From Rhodospirillales bacterium (GTDB lineage: Bacteria; Pseudomonadota; Gammaproteobacteria; Steroidobacterales; Rariloculaceae), in contig JAHEEO010000025.1 of NCBI GenBank assembly GCA_024640665.1, positions 1 to 11,727 on the forward strand: a DNA stretch of 11,727 nt. The letters run 5' to 3'. Below the pieces are notes generated by a model. That model worked only from the letters and a program-made list of their open reading frames with translations. It had not been told where the DNA came from and searched no databases. Of the stretch, positions 7,201-11,727 are shown one piece after another (the stretch's first letter is position 1; every line of letters begins with the position of its first letter). Position numbers and translations under genes: made by a program.

Positions 7201-8574
7201 TTATCCGTTTGAAGTTGCGCACAAGTCAGCCAGCGCGCCTGCCGCTTTGGCCTGCTCAAAATTGGCAATCAACTCCAATAGACGCTCTGCTTTGGCACTG
7301 TTCAGTGCAGCTGACGCTGCCGAGCTGAATCGCTTGTGCACTAATTCTTCGCTTGCGCCGCGAACGTCGTCCATGGCGTGCGCAAGTGTCTGTCCGTTGG
7401 CCAGCGAAATCTCGACACGAGCGGACTGTTGAGCGGGGAAGCGCGCTGTCAATCGTGGGTCGATACTCAGCCGCACTTTCTGCGCTAATTGGGAGATCTG
7501 GCCTTGCTGTGACGGGACATAGTTCGGTTCGGAAAAGTCGCCTGTTAGCAGCGCAGCAGCAACGTTGTATTGAATGCTCATCTTGGCTTGCAGGATGCTG
7601 TCGAGTGGTCCTGGATTATCGCACCCAGGGTAGTGCGCCGATGCGTAATTGATGTGCGCAGTTACTGAAGTAATGTCTTCAAATTTCGGCGCATGCGAAA
7701 CTGCGAGCGCATGGGCAGCCTGCGCTGCGCTTTGCGCAAAGTTGCAGGCGGGCACTTCTTTGAAGAACACCGCTTGTATTTCACTTGTCTCAAGGGATTC
7801 GGCGGCAGCATATGAATTGGCGAGCTTGTTAAAGGCTGCGAGCAAGCCGGCACGTCCGTCGACTGCAGTGAGCGAGGCCCTGGCACCAGATTTCCCCAAT
7901 GCCAAGGCTGTTAATGCGCTGCGCGCGGCAAATCCCGCATGAAAGAACATCTCGCTACCACCAGTGGCAGCCCATTCGTTGTAGCCGGCTGCAGTGTTGG
8001 AAGCGATTCCAAGTGCATGCGTTGTTTGCTCTTTGTTGAGATGCAGCAATACAGCGCCGGCTGCCGCAGCAGCAACTGGCCCCGTGATTCCGGTGGGCCG
8101 AAAGATCTTGGAAACTTCAACGTCGAGCACTGCGCGCCCCAACGTGCCGCCGGCCTCATAACCGACCGCCAAGGCGCGCAGGAAATCGTAACCAGACACT
8201 GGTTGAGTTTGTGAAAGTGCCAGCAGTGTCGGAATGATGACGGTGCCGAGGTGACTCACGCTGCCTAAATGCATGTCGTCTCTGACGAGACTATGGCCCA
8301 AAACGGCATTTGCAAACGCTGCGTCACCGGCGGTCGCACGTATGCTGCTGCCGATTACCGTGCAGCTTGATCCGCCAGCATGATCGGCGAGCTCTTTGGC
8401 TTGCTCGCTCCAAGGTAATCGCCCACCAGTGAGCGCACAAGACAAGAAGTCAAGGATGCAAAGCTTGGCCTTAATCAAGTCGTCGGCAGTTGGGGAAAAG
8501 TCCGCGCACCGACCAGCAAGCGTCTGTGTAAACGTTGGCTTGAGCGTTTGCAGCGGATTACTTGCTAATGACAT
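7201..8574 (-). CDS. MmgE/PrpD family protein
   Basis: The 457-residue protein has the length and layout of the MmgE/PrpD family, which includes 2-methylcitrate dehydratase, cis-aconitate decarboxylase and iminodisuccinate epimerase. These enzymes act on small di- or tricarboxylic acids in the cytoplasm without an iron-sulfur cluster. Seen in the sequence are the N-terminal helical domain with LDFLSCALTGG (41-51), the active-site-like HSLVRDDMH (94-102) followed by H108-L-G, and the GYEAGGTLGRAV helix (138-149). The C-terminal lid domain is present, including ACNFAQSAAQAAHAL. The family core usually has a DFDD-type motif; here it reads VRDD, so substrate preference may differ. It lies 21 bp after the oxidoreductase gene and 4 bp before livH. 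I infer dehydration, decarboxylation or epimerisation of a carboxylic-acid intermediate; the exact reaction is not predictable. Confidence 0.92.
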   Translation of the reverse strand: MSLASNPLQTLKPTFTQTLAGRCADFSPTADDLIKAKLCILDFLSCALTGGRLPWSEQAKELADHAGGSSCTVIGSSIRATAGDAAFANAVLGHSLVRDDMHLGSVSHLGTVIIPTLLALSQTQPVSGYDFLRALAVGYEAGGTLGRAVLDVEVSKIFRPTGITGPVAAAAAGAVLLHLNKEQTTHALGIASNTAAGYNEWAATGGSEMFFHAGFAARSALTALALGKSGARASLTAVDGRAGLLAAFNKLANSYAAAESLETSEIQAVFFKEVPACNFAQSAAQAAHALAVSHAPKFEDITSVTAHINYASAHYPGCDNPGPLDSILQAKMSIQYNVAAALLTGDFSEPNYVPSQQGQISQLAQKVRLSIDPRLTARFPAQQSARVEISLANGQTLAHAMDDVRGASEELVHKRFSSAASAALNSAKAERLLELIANFEQAKAAGALADLCATSNG

Positions 8575-8595
8575 GAAGGCGTATTCGAGAAGCAG

Positions 8596-9483
8596 CTATC
8601 CTCGAACCTCGACGTTGGCCCATTCTTCAATGACGCGCGCGATGGTTGTAAAGTCCGCATCGGCACCGTACTTCGCTTGCGTTACACCCAGCATTTGCAG
8701 GACTACGCTACCGGCCAGCATTGGCACGCCAAGCTGATCGGCTTCTTGAATGCACAACCGGACATCTTTGTACGACAGCCCAATTGCAAAGCCGAAATCA
8801 AAAGCACCATTTAATACGCAACGTGGAATCTTGTCTTGGGTTGCGCTGTTGCGCCCACTACCGGAGTTGATGACGTCAAGCATTTGAGCCGGATCCAGTC
8901 CAGCCTTGGTGCCCATCACGACCGCCTCCGATGATAGAACCATCGCCGCAGCTGCGAGCATGTTGTTGGCTACTTTCATGACCTGACCCTGGCCTGGTTT
9001 TTCGCCAACGAAAAAGACCTTGCCAAATTGATCGAGCGCGGGGCGAATTTCTTCATATACGGATTTATTGCCTGACACCATTACGGCCAACGTGCCCTTT
9101 ACGGCGCCTGCAATGCCACCACTAACCGGGGCGTCTACATACTCGATGCCCTTGGCGCCGAGCTCGGCAGCCAGTGTGCGTGCCATTTGCGGACCTGTTG
9201 TGGAAACATCCACGACATGTTTAACCGTCGAGCTTTCATGGACGCCATTTGGCCCCAACGTAACGGTATGAACAATATTGGGTGTCGGTAGGCTCAAGAA
9301 TGCTGTTTTGGCAGCGTTTGCTGCGTCTGCGGGTGTCGATGCGCCCACTGCGCCAGCTTCGACGAGGGAGTCGACTGCTGCCTTCGAAGTGTCATATACG
9401 GTAACTGAGTATCCGGCAGCGAGAAGACGCTTTGCCATGTTTGCGCCCATTCTACCAATACCGATAAAGCTATAGTCTGTCAT
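8596..9483 (-). CDS. NAD(P)-dependent beta-hydroxyacid dehydrogenase (3-hydroxyisobutyrate dehydrogenase family)
   Basis: The 295-residue protein matches the family length. The N-terminal Rossmann fold begins with GIGRMG (8-13), followed by an acidic residue after strand 2 (VYD, 29-31), which favours NAD over NADP. Other hallmarks are the substrate-binding DAPVSGG (117-123), KPGQGQVMKVANN (162-174) with catalytic Lys170 and Asn174, and a C-terminal all-helical domain with KDVRLC. It should oxidise a 3-hydroxyacid to a semialdehyde or ketoacid, or run the reverse reduction (for example tartronate-semialdehyde-reductase-type chemistry). The ATG at 9481-9483 has an AGGA RBS 5 nt upstream. It starts 15 bp after the VOC gene. 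Its product could feed the aldehyde dehydrogenase in the same operon (inference). Confidence 0.94.
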   Translation of the reverse strand: MTDYSFIGIGRMGANMAKRLLAAGYSVTVYDTSKAAVDSLVEAGAVGASTPADAANAAKTAFLSLPTPNIVHTVTLGPNGVHESSTVKHVVDVSTTGPQMARTLAAELGAKGIEYVDAPVSGGIAGAVKGTLAVMVSGNKSVYEEIRPALDQFGKVFFVGEKPGQGQVMKVANNMLAAAAMVLSSEAVVMGTKAGLDPAQMLDVINSGSGRNSATQDKIPRCVLNGAFDFGFAIGLSYKDVRLCIQEADQLGVPMLAGSVVLQMLGVTQAKYGADADFTTIARVIEEWANVEVRG

Positions 9484-9498
9484 AGAGTTCCTGCGTCC

Positions 9499-9903
9499 TT
9501 ACTCGCGAAAATTCAATTCAATACTGAGTCCGTTGGGATCTTCCAAGAAGATCTGCTTCAAACCAATATCGGCCAAAATGTTGTGGCTCAGTGTAAACCC
9601 CTGAGTGCTCAAACTTTCGAACATGGAATCGAATCCCTTGGCGTTAAACGCCACATGATCCAGCGCCCCGGTGCCGGGCGGCCCGCTCGATACGGGTATT
9701 CCCACCTTCTTCGTCCAGACGATATATGCCTGAAAATCGGCAATATGCACAACCGGTATTTCGTCCAGGTAGACCCAGTAGCCTGGAAACTCGAGTTCTG
9801 GCCTCAATCCGACACTCATTCCCAGTGCGTTGCAGTAAAAGTCTTTCGTGGCGTCGATGTCGTTCGTAAGCACCAGAAAGTGCTCAAGTCGTTTCAGGCC
9901 CAT
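9499..9903 (-). CDS. VOC superfamily protein (glyoxalase/dioxygenase fold), first gene of the leftward operon
   Basis: With the ATG at 9901-9903 the protein has 134 residues, a typical single VOC unit of two beta-alpha-beta-beta-beta modules. Module one starts with LEHFLVLTNDIDATKDFY (6-23) and module two with LDHVAFN (81-87); EDPNGLSIEL (121-130) is the usual final strand. Candidate metal ligands are H8, H53, H83 and E129, compatible with a glyoxalase-, epimerase- or extradiol-dioxygenase-type centre. The frame is open 102 codons further upstream, but that would run through the divergent promoter and into the opposing gene; the AGGGGA RBS just before 9903 supports the short form. As promoter-proximal gene of a catabolic operon it probably acts on the imported substrate or an early intermediate; the reaction is unknown. 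Confidence 0.9.
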   Translation of the reverse strand: MGLKRLEHFLVLTNDIDATKDFYCNALGMSVGLRPELEFPGYWVYLDEIPVVHIADFQAYIVWTKKVGIPVSSGPPGTGALDHVAFNAKGFDSMFESLSTQGFTLSHNILADIGLKQIFLEDPNGLSIELNFRE

Positions 9904-9907
9904 CGAT

Positions 9908-9913
9908 TCCCCT
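9908..9913 (-). promoter_or_regulatory. Ribosome binding site of the VOC gene
   Basis: AGGGGA on the minus strand lies 4 nt before the ATG at 9901-9903. It selects this start over a longer frame that would overlap the divergent decarboxylase gene. Confidence 0.65.
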
Positions 9914-9924
9914 AGCTTGCTTGG

Positions 9925-9940
9925 ATTGTTCGTATTGTTC
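9925..9940 (+). repeat. Direct repeat ATTGTTC, 9-bp period
   Basis: ATTGTTC occurs at 9925-9931 and again at 9934-9940. The pair covers the position where a -35 box for the TACAAT element would be expected, so it could be an activator site. It could also be chance. Confidence 0.4.
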
Positions 9941-9953
9941 TGGCACTGCAGTC

Positions 9954-9959
9954 TACAAT
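9954..9959 (+). promoter_or_regulatory. Candidate -10 element for the decarboxylase gene
   Basis: TACAAT matches the sigma-70 -10 consensus at five of six positions and lies 37 bp before the ATG at 9997. No good -35 hexamer stands 16-18 bp upstream, so the promoter would be weak or activator-dependent. Confidence 0.35.
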
Positions 9960-9973
9960 AAGTGACCGTTTGG

Positions 9974-9985
9974 TTTCGATCGAAA
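9974..9985. promoter_or_regulatory. 12-bp perfect palindrome, candidate operator
   Basis: TTTCGATCGAAA is a perfect palindrome 11 bp before the decarboxylase ATG. If transcription starts just after the TACAAT element, it would lie in the early leader, a position where a repressor could block elongation. No second copy was noticed in the window. Confidence 0.35.
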
Positions 9986-9996
9986 AGGGCAGGTAA

Positions 9997-11049
9997 ATGG
10001 GCAGTGATGGTATCGGTGCATTGGATGGCATCAAAAGAATAGCTACCGAAGAGGCTTACGCCCCGCCGGATCTGATCGCGCGCTACAAGCAGTTGATTCG
10101 CGATGGCGTAACCGGCGACGCCGGCTTCGAGAGCCTGATGGGCTATTTTTTGTTCAACAACAGCGAGCGTACCAATGCGATTGTCGATCGCTTGCAGGAT
10201 CTCGGTCAACGCAGATTGGCCGATATGGATGCAACTGGTGTGGCAAGGCAGATCATCTCGTTGACGGCACCTGGGTTGCAGGTGTTTGATGCCGACACAG
10301 CTGCGGGGCTAGCGATTTCTTACAATGACCAGCTTGCGGAAGCAGTGGGCACGCACGCCGATCGCTTTACCGGTCTGGCTGCGGTCGCGCCCCATGCGCC
10401 ATCTGCGGCGGCCAAAGAACTCGAGCGCGCCGTGAATCATTTGGGTTTGCGGGGCGCCATCGTAAATTCACATACGCAAGGCGAGTATTTGGACGACGAA
10501 AAGTTCTGGCCGTTGTTCGAAGCTGCGGAGTCGCTCGGCGTGCCCGTTTATTTGCACCCGCAAACGCCGCCGCCGAGCATGATTAAGCCGCTTCTCGAGA
10601 GCGGGCTCGATGGTGCCATTTACGGCTTCGCAGTGGAAACCGGCATGCACCTTCTGCGCATCATAATGAGCGGTGTATTCGACCGATTTCCGAAATTGAA
10701 GTTGGTTGTTGGGCATCTCGGTGAAGCCATTCCGTATTGGCTTTTTCGAGTGGATTTCTTTCATCGCGGGATCGTCAGCACGGGTCGTTATGAAAGACTG
10801 AAGCCGCTCAAGCTGAAGCCCAGTGACTACATGAAGCGAAATGTTTACGTTACGTCCAGCGGCATGGCTTGGGAGCCCGTCATCATGTATGCCCGTTCAG
10901 TGCTTGGCGCCGATCGAGTTTTGTATGCGATGGATTACCCGTATCAATATCAGCCTGAGGAGGTGTTGGTGACCGACCATTTGCCTATCAGTCAGCCGGA
11001 GCTGAAGCAGTTTTATCAATCGACTGCACAGCAAGTATTTGGCATTTAG
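9997..11049 (+). CDS. Amidohydrolase-family decarboxylase, 5-carboxyvanillate decarboxylase (LigW)-like
   Basis: The 350-residue protein belongs to the amidohydrolase-2/ACMSD group of metal-dependent decarboxylases, which remove a carboxylate from aromatic or enoic acids without redox cofactors. Seen motifs are IATEEAY (15-21), LADMDATGV (74-82), NSHTQGEYLD (157-166), YLHPQTPPPSM (185-195), GFAVETGMHLLR (210-221), VVGHLGEAIPYWLFRVD (237-253) and YAMDYPYQY (310-318). Likely metal and catalytic residues are E18, H187, H240, R251 and D313. These line up, as far as I recall, with E19, H188, H241, R252 and D314 of the Mn-dependent LigW of lignin-degrading sphingomonads. The family's common HxH or ExH start is replaced by EEA, as in LigW. 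An AAGGG RBS (9985-9989) precedes the ATG by 7 nt. Divergent placement next to the import and degradation operon suggests co-regulation. The exact acid decarboxylated may differ from 5-carboxyvanillate. Confidence 0.9.
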   Translation: MGSDGIGALDGIKRIATEEAYAPPDLIARYKQLIRDGVTGDAGFESLMGYFLFNNSERTNAIVDRLQDLGQRRLADMDATGVARQIISLTAPGLQVFDADTAAGLAISYNDQLAEAVGTHADRFTGLAAVAPHAPSAAAKELERAVNHLGLRGAIVNSHTQGEYLDDEKFWPLFEAAESLGVPVYLHPQTPPPSMIKPLLESGLDGAIYGFAVETGMHLLRIIMSGVFDRFPKLKLVVGHLGEAIPYWLFRVDFFHRGIVSTGRYERLKPLKLKPSDYMKRNVYVTSSGMAWEPVIMYARSVLGADRVLYAMDYPYQYQPEEVLVTDHLPISQPELKQFYQSTAQQVFGI

Positions 11050-11727
11050 GCAGTAACGCGATTCCGGCGCGCCGCCCGCAGCGCCGGAATCAGCAAGCCG
11101 AGTCCAATTAAGATCCATGGACTAGTAGAACCGCCTCCGCCGTGTTCCTCGGAGATTACGACCACAGTGTTGACGAAATCATGATCTGCGTCCTCCAAAG
11201 GCAACAGCGAGAAAGCCGAAGAGTCTGCTGGACCGAATTCTGCGAGAAAATGACCGAGGTCGGCATCGTATAGTTCAATCAACACGTCGTAGAGTCCGGT
11301 TTCGAAGCCAGCGACGAGTTCCGTTTCTACTTCATAGTCGTCGAAGGGCGATGTTCCATCGATCAAGAAGTCGTCAGTTACGTGATACTCATCCCATGTC
11401 ACGCCATCGATAGTAATAAATAGTCGGGCATATACGTAATGGTCGGCATAGATAGAGTCTGCATCAAATTTGACACGAATAAATTGAAAGTAGCCGTCAC
11501 CGTCAAAGTCGTCGAACAGTTCCACGGAGGCGTCATAAATCCACGCTTCTTCGAGCGCGACTGCGGCTACTCGAGAATCAGATTTTTCGCTGGCACCGGC
11601 TCGTTCTCGCTGCGTGGTATTGGTCTCCACGAATGTCGACCGATCACGAAAGGGCGCTTCGCCGCGCATCACTTCAAATCCGTCCGCAGACCGAGTAGTC
11701 CTCGTGGAAATGTTGATGTCCGACTCT
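11046..11727 (-). CDS. Probable choice-of-anchor H family protein with GlyGly-CTERM-like tail (5' end outside window)
   Basis: The frame is open from the right window edge to the TAA at 11046-11048. A GTG-ATG pair lies near 11667-11672, but in-frame coding-like sequence continues to the edge, so the true start and any signal peptide lie outside. The visible 227 residues are very acidic (stretches such as ELFDDFDGDGYF) and of beta-sandwich character with no enzyme motif. The last 34 residues form a sorting signal: EEHGGGGSTS, a hydrophobic segment PWILIGLGLLIPAL, then a basic RAARRNR tail. This is the GlyGly-CTERM layout processed by rhombosortase for surface display. Together with the acidic body it fits the choice-of-anchor H family, function unknown. 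It converges on the decarboxylase gene with a 4-nt stop-codon overlap and seems unrelated to it. Confidence 0.8.
   Translation of the reverse strand, partial: ESDINISTRTTRSADGFEVMRGEAPFRDRSTFVETNTTQRERAGASEKSDSRVAAVALEEAWIYDASVELFDDFDGDGYFQFIRVKFDADSIYADHYVYARLFITIDGVTWDEYHVTDDFLIDGTSPFDDYEVETELVAGFETGLYDVLIELYDADLGHFLAEFGPADSSAFSLLPLEDADHDFVNTVVVISEEHGGGGSTSPWILIGLGLLIPALRAARRNRVTA
11060..11091. repeat. Perfect 11-bp inverted repeat, possible bidirectional transcript-end hairpin
   Basis: GATTCCGGCGC (11060-11070) and GCGCCGGAATC (11081-11091) are exact inverted copies around a 10-nt loop, giving a strong GC-rich stem. It begins 11 nt after the decarboxylase stop and lies within the last codons of the GlyGly-CTERM gene, where it encodes roughly IPALRAARRN. 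Neither strand has a T-run after the stem, so it is not a textbook intrinsic terminator. It may stabilise 3' ends or pause RNA polymerase, or simply reflect the coding of the Ala/Arg-rich tail. Confidence 0.6.

Larger units (their letters stand above)
9904..9996. promoter_or_regulatory. Divergent intergenic control region
   Basis: These 93 bp separate the leftward operon (first ATG at 9903) from the rightward decarboxylase gene (ATG at 9997), so both promoters must lie here or inside the neighbouring genes. Within it are a 7-bp direct repeat, an 8-bp palindrome ACTGCAGT (9945-9952), a -10-like TACAAT and a 12-bp palindrome. For the leftward operon no convincing -35/-10 pair was found. No regulator gene is in the window, so any regulator is encoded elsewhere. 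Confidence 0.6.

Noticed and set aside
7197..7268. 24-codon upstream extension of the livH-like gene
   Set aside because: It overlaps the end of the MmgE/PrpD gene in another frame and is not membrane-protein-like.
9904..10209. 102-codon upstream extension of the VOC gene
   Set aside because: It would cross the divergent control region and the decarboxylase gene; VOC homology begins at the ATG at 9903.
1..11727. CRISPR, tRNA, rRNA, IS elements, integrase or toxin-antitoxin genes
   Set aside because: No repeat-spacer arrays, tRNA-like cloverleaf sequences, terminal inverted repeats or transposase-like proteins were seen; almost all bases are in catabolic or transport genes.

Overview
The window looks like an accessory catabolic region of a proteobacterium, most likely a gammaproteobacterium. 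The estimated GC content is moderate, roughly the low to mid 50s percent. The rightmost gene ends in a GlyGly-CTERM-type sorting tail, a signal known mainly from Gammaproteobacteria. The rest consists of tightly packed metabolic genes typical of Pseudomonadota. No tRNA, rRNA, CRISPR array, IS element or transposase is visible.

From 9903 leftwards to base 1 there is one long leftward gene series, probably a single operon running off the window. In transcription order it encodes: a small VOC-fold protein; a 3-hydroxyisobutyrate-dehydrogenase-family oxidoreductase; an MmgE/PrpD-family protein; a branched-chain-amino-acid-type (HAAT/Liv) ABC importer consisting of LivH-like permease, fused LivM-LivG permease/ATPase, LivF-like ATPase and periplasmic binding protein; a PcaC-like carboxymuconolactone decarboxylase family protein; an aldehyde dehydrogenase; and the N-terminal part of a metallo-beta-lactamase-fold hydrolase. 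Gaps run from an 8-bp overlap to 78 bp, and no strong terminator is seen inside the series.

A 93-bp divergent region (9904-9996) separates this operon from a rightward amidohydrolase-family decarboxylase resembling 5-carboxyvanillate decarboxylase (LigW). The divergent region holds a direct repeat, a 12-bp palindrome and a good -10 element. The decarboxylase gene meets the next gene tail to tail with a 4-nt overlap of stop codons. That next gene, cut by the right window edge, encodes an acidic, probably exported protein with a GlyGly-CTERM-like tail, likely of the choice-of-anchor H family. It appears unrelated to the catabolic cluster. A perfect 11-bp inverted repeat lies in its 3' end.

Working model (inference): the ABC importer brings in a carboxylated, possibly aromatic or lactone-forming compound. 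The LigW-like and PcaC-like proteins perform decarboxylation or lactone chemistry, the dehydrogenases oxidise alcohol and aldehyde intermediates, and the MBL-fold and MmgE/PrpD proteins act on lactone or hydroxyacid intermediates. No classical ring-cleavage dioxygenase, CoA ligase or transcription regulator lies in the window. The substrate is therefore unknown, and the set as a whole is the most interesting feature here.
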